A stretch of 42,005 nucleotides of DNA, from positions 1 to 42,005 of the forward strand of contig JACOSH010000422.1 of assembly GCA_016178945.1 (NCBI GenBank), in the 5' to 3' direction. The first letter of the stretch is position 1. Each line of letters opens with the position of its first letter. Positions 8,303 through 16,988 of this stretch are shown piece after piece. The stretch comes from Acidobacteriota bacterium (lineage in GTDB: Bacteria > Acidobacteriota > Terriglobia > Bryobacterales > Bryobacteraceae). The translations under genes and the position numbers were made by a program. The notes under the pieces were generated by a model. The model was not told the DNA's origin and did not search any database. It saw only the letters and a list, made by a program, of their open reading frames with translations.

Positions 8303-9388
8303 TTGCCGAATTCCGCGATCGTGAATCGCGCCGGCCGGTGGCTGCTGCAGTCGGGAATCCAGGAGCCATCCGGCGGCGTGGCGCGCTACTACCGCGCCGA
8401 CCTCCAGGAAAACCGCCTGGTCTCCACCGAAATCACCGGCTACGCGATCAGCTCCCTGGTCTACCTGCACGCGCTCACGCAGGACGGCGCCTACCGCGCG
8501 GCGGCCCATCGGGCCGGCCTGTTCCTGACCCGCACGGCCTGGAACGCGAAGCTGCAGGCGTTCCCCTTCGAGCACGACGAAACGGCGCCGGCCGGGGAGT
8601 ATGCCTACTTCTTCGACTCCGGGATCATCGTCCGCGGCCTGCTCAGCCTGTGGCGGCTGACTCGCGAGCGCGAGTTTCTGGATGTGGCCGCGGCCTGCGG
8701 GCGCGCCATGGCCGCCGCGTTCGCCGCCGATGACGGCGCCTATCATCCCATCCTCAAGCTTCCTTCCAAAGAGCCGCTGCCGCGCGAGCCCCGCTGGTCG
8801 CGCTCCCCGGGCTGCTATCAACTGAAGGCGGCCATGGCCTGGTACGAGCTGTTTGAGGCCACCGGCGAGGCCGCCTTCGAGCGCGCCTACAATCAGGCGC
8901 TGGACTTCGCTCTCCGCACCCAGGAGTCCTTCCTGCCCGGCTCGGAGGATTCGTTTCAGGTGATGGACCGCCTGCACGCCTACGGGTATTTTTTGGAAGG
9001 CCTGCTGCCCCGGCTCAACTGGCCCGCTTGCGCCGCCGCCCTGCGCGCCGGCTTGAGCCGCATGGCCGCCGTTCTCGGCCGGATCGCTCCGGTGTTCCGG
9101 CGCTCGGACGTCTACGCCCAGTTGCTGCGGATGCGCTTGTACGCCGAGGCGGCGGGCGTGGCGCCGGTCGACCGGCTGTCGGCGGAGGACGAAGCGCGGC
9201 AACTGGCCGGCTTCGCCATCGACAGCCGCGATCAGCGCCTTCACGGCGGGTTCTATTTTGGCTTCAAGCAAGGCCAGTGGCTGCCGCACGTCAACCCGGT
9301 TTCCACCGGATTCGGGTTGCAGGCGCTGGCCATGTGGGACCAATACCGGAACGACCGGCTTCAAGCCAGCCGGCAAGCGCTCATCTAA
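8303..9388 (+). CDS. Predicted (alpha/alpha)-barrel protein, glycosidase/epimerase-like
   Basis: A 361-residue protein made of repeated helical hairpins rich in Trp, Tyr and His (RAGRWLLQSGIQEPSGGVAR, EITGYAISSLVYLHALT, FFDSGIIVRGLLSLWRLT, SPGCYQLKAAMAWYELFEAT, FQVMDRLHAYGYFLEGLLP, VNPVSTGFGLQALAMW). This pattern is typical of six-hairpin (alpha/alpha)6 toroids such as N-acylglucosamine 2-epimerase, unsaturated glucuronyl hydrolase and terpenoid cyclases; I cannot choose between them, and no catalytic residue is certain. The start is TTG 8303, or GTG 8321; neither has a Shine-Dalgarno. It ends 11 bp before the glycosyltransferase at 9400, with which it is probably co-transcribed, suggesting a role in glycan processing. 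Confidence 0.75.
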   Translation: MPNSAIVNRAGRWLLQSGIQEPSGGVARYYRADLQENRLVSTEITGYAISSLVYLHALTQDGAYRAAAHRAGLFLTRTAWNAKLQAFPFEHDETAPAGEYAYFFDSGIIVRGLLSLWRLTREREFLDVAAACGRAMAAAFAADDGAYHPILKLPSKEPLPREPRWSRSPGCYQLKAAMAWYELFEATGEAAFERAYNQALDFALRTQESFLPGSEDSFQVMDRLHAYGYFLEGLLPRLNWPACAAALRAGLSRMAAVLGRIAPVFRRSDVYAQLLRMRLYAEAAGVAPVDRLSAEDEARQLAGFAIDSRDQRLHGGFYFGFKQGQWLPHVNPVSTGFGLQALAMWDQYRNDRLQASRQALI

Positions 9389-9399
9389 CGCGGAGCGGT

Positions 9400-12036
9400 G
9401 TGGCGGATCAGATCAAGGTCGCGTTCCTTTCCGGCTCCGACGATCTGAACAGCGAGTTGATCCGCAGGATGCGGGCGCTGTTCCCGGACCTGCCGCTGTA
9501 CGTCGTCTCCGAGTTTCCGCCGCCCTACGGCCGCTGGATTCCCTACCATGTCTCGCGGGGATTCTTCGAGAACTGGGCCTGCTGCCGCGCGGCCTGGCGC
9601 GGCAAGCGGATTCGCCTGGCGGGAGTGCTCCTGGTGCCGCGCGTGCCCTACCGGCGGATGCGCCTGATGGCGCTGCTGGCCTCGCCCGTCGGGTTTGTCG
9701 CCTTTAACGAGAACCTCGATTCGTTCATGCTGCGTCCCCGGGACGCCCTGACCATCCCGCGGCATCTGCTCTGGCGGGCCGCCAATTTCCTCCGCTGGCA
9801 GACGCATCCAGGAGGCGGCGTCTACACGTTCCTCTGGCGCCTGCGGCGGCCCGACCGGTGGCGGCCTCCGCTGCTGCGCTGGGGCGCCCTCCTGGCCGGA
9901 CGGCTCGCGGCATTGGCCCGCCGGGCTCCGGCTCCGCCCCTCCTCGACCCGGTTCCGCGCCCGCCAGGCATCTCGGTTGTGATCCCCTCGCGCAACGGCC
10001 GCCACCTGCTGGAGCCGCTGCTGCCGGCGGTGCTCCGCGATTTGGAGGGGATCGCCTCCGAGGTGATCGTGGTCGACAACGGCTCGGATGACGGGACCGC
10101 CGGCGCCCTCCCGGCGGGAGTGCGAGTGGAATCCAGCCCCGCGCCGCTCTCCTTCGCCCGCGCCGTGAACCGCGGCATCGCGGCCTCCCGCTACTCGCAC
10201 GTGTGTCTGCTGAACAACGACATGGCGATCGAGCCCGGTTTTTTTCTCGCGCTGCTCAGCGCTTTCGCGGAGGTCCCCGGCCTGTTTTGCGCCACCGCCC
10301 AGATCTTTCTTCCCGCCGGCGCCCGGCGCGAGGAGACCGGCAAGGCGGTAATGGCCAGGCTGGGCGAGACCGATTTTCCGATCCGCTGCGAGCTGCCCAT
10401 CGACGGCGAGGACCTGAGCTACGTGCTCTACGGCAGCGGCGGGTGCTCGCTCTACGACGCCTCCAAGCTGCGCGCCCTGGGCGGGGTGGGCGAAGTCTAC
10501 GAGCCGGCCTATTGCGAGGATCTGGATCTGGGCTATCGGGCCTGGCAGCGGGGATGGCCCAGCGTGTTCGTCGCCGGCGCACGGGTCGAGCACCGGCATC
10601 GCGCCACCACCTCCCGCTACTACTCGAGGGAGCAACTGGACGCCATTCTGGAGATCAATTACCTGCGCTTCTTGTGCCGGGCCGTCGCCTCGCGCGGCTT
10701 GTTCCTGCGATTGTGGCGCGAGGCGGTCGAGCGCTTGTACCGCCTTTCAGCATGGGAAGCTCTGGGCTTCGCCTGGCGCGCCCCGGAGCTGGTCGAGCCG
10801 GCTTCCGGCGACGAATCCTTCCTGGACCTGGTCACCGGAGGGGTCGCGGTTTTTCCGGGCCGTGCCCGCCGGGATAAGCCGGTGATCCTGGTGGTCTCGC
10901 CGTATCTGCCCTACCCGCTGGCGCACGGGGGCGCGGTCCGCATGTACAACCTGATGAGCCGCGCCGCGCGGGACTACACGCAGGTCCTGGTCGCCTTCGG
11001 CCCTTCGCTGGAAACGCCGCCCCAGCCGCTGCTCGACCTGTGCGCCGAGATCGTGCTGGTCAAGCATCAGGGCCGCCACTCGCGGCCCTCGACTGAGCGG
11101 CCGGACGTGGTCGAGGACTTCGATTCGCCCGCCTTTCACGCCGCGCTGCGGCAGACCGCGCGCAAGTGGCGGCCCCGGATCGCACAACTGGAGTTCACCC
11201 AGATGGCGCAATATGTCCGGGACTGCCGCCCCGCGCCGGCGATTCTGGTGGAGCACGACCTCACGCTCGACCTCTATGAGCAACTGGCGCGGCTGAATGA
11301 CGATTGGCAGTTGCGGCGCCAGCTTGCCAAGTGGCGAAGCTTTGAGACCGCGGCCTGGCGCAAGATGGATTGCGTCGTCACCATGTCGGTTAAGGACCGC
11401 GCGCGGGTTCAAGGCGCGCGCGCCGAGACGATCGCCAACGGCGTCGATCTGGACCGGTTCCGCCCCGGACCGGGGGCGCCGGACGCCCGGCGGCTGCTGT
11501 TCATCGGATCGTTCGCCCATCTGCCCAATCTACTGGCGCTGGAATACTTCCTGCACGAGGTATGGCCGCGCATACACGCAACCTTGCACGTGATCGCCGG
11601 CGCGCGTCACGAGTATTTTCTGGAGTTCTACCGCGACCGGGTGCAGGTGGATCTCGCCCGGCCCGGAATCGAGCTGGAGGGCTTCGTGGCGGATGTGCGG
11701 CCCGCTTATGAGCGCGCCGCCGTGGTGATCGCGCCGCTGGTGGTCTCGGCGGGCACGAATGTCAAGATCCTGGAGGCCATGGCCATGGGAAAGGCCATCG
11801 TCAGCACGCCGGCCGGCGTCAACGGGCTGGATCTGGATTCGGGTTCCGGCGTCGTGATCGTCGAATCGGGCGAGCAGATGGCGGCAGCCATCACCGCGCT
11901 GCTGGAAGATCCCGCCCGGCGGCGCGAGTTGGAAGTCCAGGCGCGCGCCACCGCCGAACAGCGCTTCAGTTGGGACCATATCGCGAACCGGCAGAGGGCG
12001 CTGTACCTTTCCCTTATTCGGATCGCTCCTGCGTGA
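9400..12036 (+). CDS. Three-domain glycosyltransferase (N-terminal domain + GT2 + GT4)
   Basis: About 878 residues from GTG 9400, which is preceded by GGAG four nucleotides upstream; the frame stays open further 5' only as a shadow of the previous gene. Three parts are visible. Residues 1-150 are an N-terminal domain shared with the proteins encoded at 24239 and 26403 (SELIRRMRALFPDLPLYVVS, RGKRIRLAGVLLVPRV, FNENLDSFMLRP). Residues about 188-430 are a GT2 domain (ISVVIPSRNGRHLLEPLL, VIVVDNGSDDGTAG, CLLNNDMAIEPGFF, YCEDLDLGYRAWQRGW). Residues about 490-878 are a GT4 GT-B fold (VVSPYLPYPLAHGGAVRMYN, ILVEHDLTLDLYEQL, IANGVDLDRF, VSAGTNVKILEAMAMG). The GT4 part has SAGTN where many GT4 enzymes carry the first Glu of E-x7-E. 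It likely adds two sugars to a surface or lipid-linked glycan; donor and acceptor are unknown. Confidence 0.88.
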   Translation: MADQIKVAFLSGSDDLNSELIRRMRALFPDLPLYVVSEFPPPYGRWIPYHVSRGFFENWACCRAAWRGKRIRLAGVLLVPRVPYRRMRLMALLASPVGFVAFNENLDSFMLRPRDALTIPRHLLWRAANFLRWQTHPGGGVYTFLWRLRRPDRWRPPLLRWGALLAGRLAALARRAPAPPLLDPVPRPPGISVVIPSRNGRHLLEPLLPAVLRDLEGIASEVIVVDNGSDDGTAGALPAGVRVESSPAPLSFARAVNRGIAASRYSHVCLLNNDMAIEPGFFLALLSAFAEVPGLFCATAQIFLPAGARREETGKAVMARLGETDFPIRCELPIDGEDLSYVLYGSGGCSLYDASKLRALGGVGEVYEPAYCEDLDLGYRAWQRGWPSVFVAGARVEHRHRATTSRYYSREQLDAILEINYLRFLCRAVASRGLFLRLWREAVERLYRLSAWEALGFAWRAPELVEPASGDESFLDLVTGGVAVFPGRARRDKPVILVVSPYLPYPLAHGGAVRMYNLMSRAARDYTQVLVAFGPSLETPPQPLLDLCAEIVLVKHQGRHSRPSTERPDVVEDFDSPAFHAALRQTARKWRPRIAQLEFTQMAQYVRDCRPAPAILVEHDLTLDLYEQLARLNDDWQLRRQLAKWRSFETAAWRKMDCVVTMSVKDRARVQGARAETIANGVDLDRFRPGPGAPDARRLLFIGSFAHLPNLLALEYFLHEVWPRIHATLHVIAGARHEYFLEFYRDRVQVDLARPGIELEGFVADVRPAYERAAVVIAPLVVSAGTNVKILEAMAMGKAIVSTPAGVNGLDLDSGSGVVIVESGEQMAAAITALLEDPARRRELEVQARATAEQRFSWDHIANRQRALYLSLIRIAPA

Positions 12037-12090
12037 AAGCCGCCGATCTGGCTGCAAAACTCAAGTGGCAAAGCCCGGAGTGTAACCTGT

Positions 12091-12143
12091 AGTACTGTAT
12101 GTAGATAAAGTTCTTGACCTACCCCTATATCTTGGGGCAAGAT
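12091..12143 (+). promoter_or_regulatory. nrdJ promoter with two NrdR-like boxes
   Basis: Two sites resemble the NrdR box (roughly ACWWKATSTAGT): ACTGTATGTAGA at 12094-12105 and CCTATATCTTGG at 12124-12135, the latter within the near-palindrome CCCCTATATCTTGGGG (12122-12137). Their centres are 30 bp apart, about three helical turns, close to the usual paired arrangement. TTGACC (12114-12119) and CAAGAT (12138-12143) make a plausible -35/-10 with an 18-bp spacer, and the second box fills that spacer, as expected for repression. The consensus is quoted from memory. Confidence 0.6.
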
Positions 12144-12220
12144 TTCAGAGGCGTCCCCCGTAGTTCCCGGTACAGTACCATGGAAGCAGGAACCGGGCCG
12201 CAAGGAGCAAGAGAGGAATT

Positions 12221-15064
12221 ATGGGCCAGCTAACCGTAGACTTGAGCGCGCGAGCCGCCGCCGGTTCCAAACCCGCTCGAGTCAAGCAGAGCCTCAAGCC
12301 GGATCAGCGCATCGGCATTGCGTTCCCCCGCTATTTCACGGCCAAACTCGAACCGGGCAGGACTCCCTACGACGAGTCGATGTGGGAGACCCGCACAGCC
12401 TCCATCGGCAACGATAAAGGCGCGGTGCTGTTCGAGCAGCGCGATGTCGAGATTCCCGTGGACTGGTCGCAGACCGCCACCAACATCGTGGCCAGCAAAT
12501 ACTTCTACGGCAAGATGGGCAGCCCCGAGCGCGAGCACTCCATCGCGCAACTGGTCCACCGGGTGGTGGACACCATCGCCGATTGGGGCAAGGCCGGCCG
12601 TTACTTCAAGACCGAGCAGGACGCGGAGAATTTCCGCGACGAGTTGGCGCACCTGATGCTCACTCAGAAAGCCAGCTTCAATTCGCCGGTGTGGTTCAAC
12701 GTCGGCGTCAAAGAGCCGCGCGGATACGGCTGGTACTACGACGAAGCCGCCGGCGGCGTCCAGAAGCTCCAGGCGGGCGAGGTGCGCCCCCAGTGCTCGG
12801 CGTGCTTCATCGTGTCGGTGCGGGATTCGCTGGAGTCGATCCTGGATCTGGCCAAGACCGAGGGCATGCTCTTCAAGTGGGGCTCGGGCACCGGCACCAA
12901 CCTGTCGCCGCTGCGCGAGGAGAACGGGGTGTTATCGAGCGGAGGCAAGGCCTCGGGTCCGCTGTCGTTCATGAAGGGATTCGACGCCTTCGCCGGAGTC
13001 ATCAAGTCCGGCGGCAAGACCCGCCGGGCGGCCAAGATGGTGATCCTGAACTCCGATCACCCCGACATCGAAAAATTCATCTGGTGCAAGGCCAAGGAAG
13101 AGAGGAAGGCCCACACCCTGGTCGACGCCGGCTATGACGCCTCGCTGGACGGCGAAGCCTACGGCTCCATCTTCTTCCAGAACGCCAACAACTCCGTGCG
13201 CGCCACCGACGAGTTCATGCAGGCGGTGGCCGAGGACGGCGAATGGTGGACCAAGTCGACCCTGGACGGACGGCGCGTCACCCGCTACAAGGCGCGCGAC
13301 CTGCTGCGCCAGATCGCCGAGGCCACGCATCAATGCGGCGATCCTGGCATGCAGTTCGACACCACCGTCAACCGCTGGCATCCTTGCAAGAACACGGCGC
13401 GGATCAATGCCTCCAATCCCTGCTCCGAGTACATGTTCGTCGACGACTCGGCCTGCAACCTGGCGTCGATGAACGTCCTGAAGTTCGTGGGCCCCGGCGG
13501 CCAGTTCGACGTCGAGGCCTTCCGCCATGCCGTCGACACCCTGATCACCGCGCAGGAGATCATTGTCGATAACGCCAGCTATCCCACCGAGAAGATCGCC
13601 GAGAACTCGCGCAACTACCGCCCGTTGGGCTTGGGCTACGCCAACCTGGGCGCGCTGCTGATGTCGATGGGCATCCCTTACGACAGCGATTCGGGACGCG
13701 ACTGGGCCGCCGCGCTCACCGCCATCATGTGCGGCCAGGGCTACCTGACCAGCGCCCGCCTGGCCGAAGCCGTGGGACCCTTCCCGGGTTACGCCAAGAA
13801 CGAGGAGCCCTTCCTGGAAGTGATCCGCATGCACCGCGACTCCTGCGCCCGGATCAACAAGGCCAACCTGCCATCCGCCGTTCATGACGGCGCCTGGACC
13901 TGCTGGACCTCCGCCTACGATCTGGGCCGCCAGACCGGCTATCGCAACGGACAGGTCACCGTGATCGCTCCCACCGGCACCATCGGCTTCATGATGGACT
14001 GCGACACCACGGGAATCGAGCCCGACCTGGCGCTGGTCAAGTACAAGAAGCTGGTCGGCGGCGGCGTGATCAAGATCGTCAACAACACCGTGCCGCAAGC
14101 CCTGATCAAGCTGGGCTACACGCCGGACCAGACCGAGGCCATCGTCGGGCACATCGACTCCACCGGCACCATCGAGGGCGCGCCCCATCTGAAGGTGGAG
14201 CATCTGCCGGTATTCGACTGCAGCTTCCGCCCGCAGAATGGCAACCGGTCGATCCACTACATGGGCCACGTCCGCATGATGGCGGCGGTCCAGCCGTTCA
14301 TTTCCGGGGCCATCTCCAAGACCATCAACATGCCCGAGGAGTCGACGGTCGAGGACATCGTGAACGCCTACCTGGAGAGCTGGAAGCTAGGCTTGAAGGC
14401 GGTGGCCATCTACCGCGACAACTCCAAGCGCGTCCAACCGCTCAGCTCCGGGACTTCCAAGGGGGCCAAGGCCTCCACGCCCGCTCAGAGCGCTCCGCAG
14501 CCCGTTGAGAAGGTGGTCTACCGGCCACTCCGCCGCAAGCTGCCGGATGAGCGGCGCTCGATCACACATAAGTTTTCCATCGCCGGCCACGAGGGCTACA
14601 TCACGGTCGGGATGTACGACGACGGCGCGCCGGGCGAGATCTTCATCAGCATGTCCAAGGAAGGCTCGACCATCTCGGGATTGATGGATGCCTTCGCCAC
14701 GGCCATCAGCTTCAACCTGCAGTACGGCGTTCCGCTGAAATTCCTGGTCGATAAATTCAGCCACGTGCGGTTTGAGCCGAGCGGTTGGACGGGCAACCCG
14801 CAGGTTCCCTACGCCAAGTCCATCATGGATTACATCTTCCGATGGCTCGGTATGAAGTTCCTGGGACCCGAGTACGCGGTGACCGAAGCGGGCGAGACGC
14901 CAGTGTTGCGCCCCACCGAGCCCGATCCGCAGCAGTCGCTGCCCTTCTCGCCCTCGCCAGTGGTGGAGGACGCGCCCCTGTGCGCCGAGTGCGGCTCGAT
15001 GATGACGCGCAACGGAAGCTGCTACAAGTGCGGGAATTGCGGAGGAACAAGCGGCTGCAGCTAG
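12221..15064 (+). CDS. nrdJ: Vitamin B12-dependent (class II) ribonucleotide reductase
   Basis: Adenosylcobalamin-dependent reductase of 947 residues that makes deoxyribonucleotides without an oxygen-dependent small subunit. The ATG at 12221 follows GAGAGGAATT, a good Shine-Dalgarno. Hallmarks are SPVWFNVGV near 150, the redox-active Cys in PQCSACFIVS, LFKWGSGTGTNLSPLR, the active-site NPCSEYMF with the C-x-E pair near 400, PLGLGYANLGALLMSMGIPY and TVIAPTGTIGFMMDCDTTGI. The C-terminus has the redox or zinc cysteines CAECGSMMTRNGSCYKCGNC. Length fits the long NrdJ subgroup (TIGR02504 type). Paired NrdR-like boxes in the promoter suggest control by deoxynucleotide levels. No cobalamin riboswitch was seen. 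Confidence 0.97.
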   Translation: MGQLTVDLSARAAAGSKPARVKQSLKPDQRIGIAFPRYFTAKLEPGRTPYDESMWETRTASIGNDKGAVLFEQRDVEIPVDWSQTATNIVASKYFYGKMGSPEREHSIAQLVHRVVDTIADWGKAGRYFKTEQDAENFRDELAHLMLTQKASFNSPVWFNVGVKEPRGYGWYYDEAAGGVQKLQAGEVRPQCSACFIVSVRDSLESILDLAKTEGMLFKWGSGTGTNLSPLREENGVLSSGGKASGPLSFMKGFDAFAGVIKSGGKTRRAAKMVILNSDHPDIEKFIWCKAKEERKAHTLVDAGYDASLDGEAYGSIFFQNANNSVRATDEFMQAVAEDGEWWTKSTLDGRRVTRYKARDLLRQIAEATHQCGDPGMQFDTTVNRWHPCKNTARINASNPCSEYMFVDDSACNLASMNVLKFVGPGGQFDVEAFRHAVDTLITAQEIIVDNASYPTEKIAENSRNYRPLGLGYANLGALLMSMGIPYDSDSGRDWAAALTAIMCGQGYLTSARLAEAVGPFPGYAKNEEPFLEVIRMHRDSCARINKANLPSAVHDGAWTCWTSAYDLGRQTGYRNGQVTVIAPTGTIGFMMDCDTTGIEPDLALVKYKKLVGGGVIKIVNNTVPQALIKLGYTPDQTEAIVGHIDSTGTIEGAPHLKVEHLPVFDCSFRPQNGNRSIHYMGHVRMMAAVQPFISGAISKTINMPEESTVEDIVNAYLESWKLGLKAVAIYRDNSKRVQPLSSGTSKGAKASTPAQSAPQPVEKVVYRPLRRKLPDERRSITHKFSIAGHEGYITVGMYDDGAPGEIFISMSKEGSTISGLMDAFATAISFNLQYGVPLKFLVDKFSHVRFEPSGWTGNPQVPYAKSIMDYIFRWLGMKFLGPEYAVTEAGETPVLRPTEPDPQQSLPFSPSPVVEDAPLCAECGSMMTRNGSCYKCGNCGGTSGCS

Positions 15065-15065
15065 T

Positions 15066-15098
15066 CGGACCTGCAATGCGTCCGGCCGCTTTTTTTTT
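15066..15098 (+). terminator. Probable intrinsic terminator of nrdJ
   Basis: A CGGAC/GTCCG stem (15066-15070 with 15080-15084) starting two bases after the nrdJ stop, followed by GCCGC and nine T (15090-15098). The stem is short and the T run is a few bases away, so efficiency is uncertain. It lies between the convergent stops of nrdJ and the 58-residue gene. Confidence 0.55.
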
Positions 15099-15102
15099 CG
15101 CC

Positions 15103-15279
15103 TCAGCCCTGACTATCCGTCTTGACGCTGATGGTTCGCAGAAACTCCAGATCTTCTACCGTCACCAGCTCCTCAAAAGCCTTGGGGACGGGAATGTCGC
15201 CTTCGGCATTGAGTCGGGCGAGCATCCGGTTGACCCATTCCTTGCGGTCGATGTCGGAACTGTCAGGCGAATCGGGCAT
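15103..15279 (-). CDS. Small acidic protein of 58 residues, function unknown
   Basis: A short gene with good expression signals. The ATG at 15279 follows GGAGG with an 8-nt spacer, and a sigma70-like promoter lies about 60 bp upstream. The 58-residue product (begins MPDSPDSSDIDRKEWVNRML, ends with KTDSQG) is acidic, has no hydrophobic segment and looks mostly helical, with a DIPVPKAFEELVTVEDLEFL centre. No family is recognised. It converges on nrdJ, with 38 bp between the stops. Chance ORFs of this length are common in GC-rich DNA; the promoter, the Shine-Dalgarno and the ordinary composition are what argue for it. Confidence 0.6.
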   Translation of the reverse strand: MPDSPDSSDIDRKEWVNRMLARLNAEGDIPVPKAFEELVTVEDLEFLRTISVKTDSQG

Positions 15280-15340
15280 GTGGCCGGCCTCCGAGAGATA
15301 CCCCTGCCACCTGACTAGGTAGCGGTCCTTGCCAGCCCCT

Positions 15341-15369
15341 AGTGTACGACGAATCCCCCACTACTTCAA
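15341..15369 (-). promoter_or_regulatory. Sigma70-type promoter for the 58-residue gene
   Basis: On the minus strand, TTGAAG (15369-15364), a 17-bp spacer and TACACT (15346-15341). It lies in the gap after the carboxypeptidase-like gene at 15390 and points at the small gene starting at 15279, leaving a leader of roughly 55 nt. Confidence 0.55.
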
Positions 15370-15389
15370 CCGCTTTTGTTTACTACGTA

Positions 15390-16988
15390 CTAGTACCGGT
15401 TCGGGTCCACAGGAAGGATTCTCACCGTCTTCACTTCCTTTGCCGCCAGGCTCAGGTCCACCGCTTTCGTCCAGGTGGAGCGAACAAAATCCGGATCTCC
15501 GGCCTTGTCCTGGGAAAGGCCGGTGAAGGCCAGCAATCGATAGTCGCCCGGCGGCATGCCGTGGAACGAGAACGCCCCGTCCTGATCCGTGGCCGTCGTC
15601 AGCAGTTCGTTCGGCGCGATCTGGGCCGGCAGCGGCACCGCCGCGAGAACTACAGCCGCATCCGGGACGGGTAAGCCCTCTTTGTCCAGCACGTGGCCGG
15701 CGACTCGGGGCCCGTTCGCGCCAAGCAGCACCCGCAAACTGCCGCTACCGGTGCGCAGCGGCTCACGCCACACGTCCCGGCCGCCTGCTTTCACCTCTTT
15801 GACGAAGAACCCCGCCGGAAGCCGGAGCAGCCACACCCAGTACTCATCCGGCGCCACAACCGCCTGGATGGTGAAGGAACCGGATTCGAGAACTTTGGTG
15901 GAAGTCTCCTCTCCAGCGATGTTTATCCGGTCCTTTGGCGTGAGGCTCACGTAGAAACCGGCGGGGAATGGATCTTCGGGCCTGGCGCCTTCGATCATAG
16001 CCTCGCCCGATAGAGACGCCAACGGCTTGAGGTACAAAGTGGGAACCCGCACTGCCCGATCCGCTACCGCAAAGAGCTCGGACGCCATACGGGTTCGACC
16101 CGCGCTGTCGGTAGTGAACGACCACAACCGGTAGGACGCCGGGGGCACGCCACAAACCTCGAACTCGTCCCCAGGCCGGATCGTGCCCGTGGCGATCCTC
16201 GATTGACTGTTGGGATAGAGCTCGGAGAGCATCAGGCCGAGACTGGGCGACGGCTCCGGACCCGTGTCCACCAGCGACGAAGCCACGCATACCGTTCTTT
16301 CCCTGAGGAGCGTAATCTCGAGACCTTCACGCTGTTCCGCAATGCCCAGCGCCACCATCGCCGCTCCTTCGGGAGTCGATGAATTCGGGTAGTAGGTCCG
16401 GACATTCGCGATGACCGGCTTTCTTTCCTCGAAGTCTCTATTGCCTCCGGGCAACCGCTTCCGAATCTGGAGCGGCTTGGGCTCCACAACCAGGTAGTAG
16501 CGCTCCGCCATTAGCCGCTCGATTCGAAACTCGCCCAGGTCGGTGGTCCGCGCTGAATGGAAACTGGACAGGAGCCGCCGGCCTCCCCGGTAGCCGAAAG
16601 ATCGTGCGCTCACCATCGCTCCGACCACGGGGTTCTTGTCTCGATCAAGCACCTGACCCTCCAGAACGCCCAGCTTGTCGAGTGTGACGTCGGCTCTCTT
16701 GGCGGTTGGTTCAGCCCGGACGCGAGTAAAGACGGACTTGAAGGCGTACCCGGCCTTCCATGCGTTCACTCTGAGGCGATAGTTTCCCGGCTGGAGCCCA
16801 TCGAAAGAATACTGCCCGCGCTCATCGGTCACGGCCGTCTTTGAGCCGCCGGGCCCCGTGAGACTTACCTCCGCCGCCGGGACAGGTTGCCGGGTAACGG
16901 TTTCGGTGACCGCGCCCGCCAACGAGCCCGCGGTCTGCGCGACTGCCGAGGCGTAAATGCTCCAGATTGCAGCCAGGGCCGGTTTCAT
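15390..16988 (-). CDS. Secreted carboxypeptidase-regulatory-like domain protein (second of pair)
   Basis: 532 residues from ATG 16988, overlapping the TGA of the upstream gene in ATGA, so translation is coupled. The frame is open further upstream only as a shadow of that gene. A signal peptide (MKPALAAIWSIYASAVAQ) is followed by repeated Ig-like beta-sandwich units of the carboxypeptidase-regulatory type: SLAGAVTETVTRQPVPAAEV with TDERGQYSFDGLQPGNYRLR, VLEGQVLDRDKNPVVGAMVS with EFRIERLMAERYYLVVEP, and a C-terminal unit RVAGHVLDKEGLPVPDAAVV with GAFSFHGMPPGDYRLLAF. These domains bind or stabilise extracellular partners; no enzyme motif is seen. Such proteins are very numerous in Solibacter-type genomes. 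The role is unknown, probably at the cell surface or in the periplasm. Confidence 0.82.
   Translation of the reverse strand: MKPALAAIWSIYASAVAQTAGSLAGAVTETVTRQPVPAAEVSLTGPGGSKTAVTDERGQYSFDGLQPGNYRLRVNAWKAGYAFKSVFTRVRAEPTAKRADVTLDKLGVLEGQVLDRDKNPVVGAMVSARSFGYRGGRRLLSSFHSARTTDLGEFRIERLMAERYYLVVEPKPLQIRKRLPGGNRDFEERKPVIANVRTYYPNSSTPEGAAMVALGIAEQREGLEITLLRERTVCVASSLVDTGPEPSPSLGLMLSELYPNSQSRIATGTIRPGDEFEVCGVPPASYRLWSFTTDSAGRTRMASELFAVADRAVRVPTLYLKPLASLSGEAMIEGARPEDPFPAGFYVSLTPKDRINIAGEETSTKVLESGSFTIQAVVAPDEYWVWLLRLPAGFFVKEVKAGGRDVWREPLRTGSGSLRVLLGANGPRVAGHVLDKEGLPVPDAAVVLAAVPLPAQIAPNELLTTATDQDGAFSFHGMPPGDYRLLAFTGLSQDKAGDPDFVRSTWTKAVDLSLAAKEVKTVRILPVDPNRY

Noticed and set aside
8295-8324. Nine-codon leader ORF ending in GTGA at a possible GTG start (8321)
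   Set aside because: Its ATG overlaps the TACAAT element, so it would lie before the predicted transcription start; no attenuator structure or codon bias was seen.
9028-9399. Upstream extension of the glycosyltransferase frame
   Set aside because: This stretch is the preceding barrel gene in another frame; the Arg/Gly-rich translation is not protein-like and GTG 9400 has a GGAG upstream.
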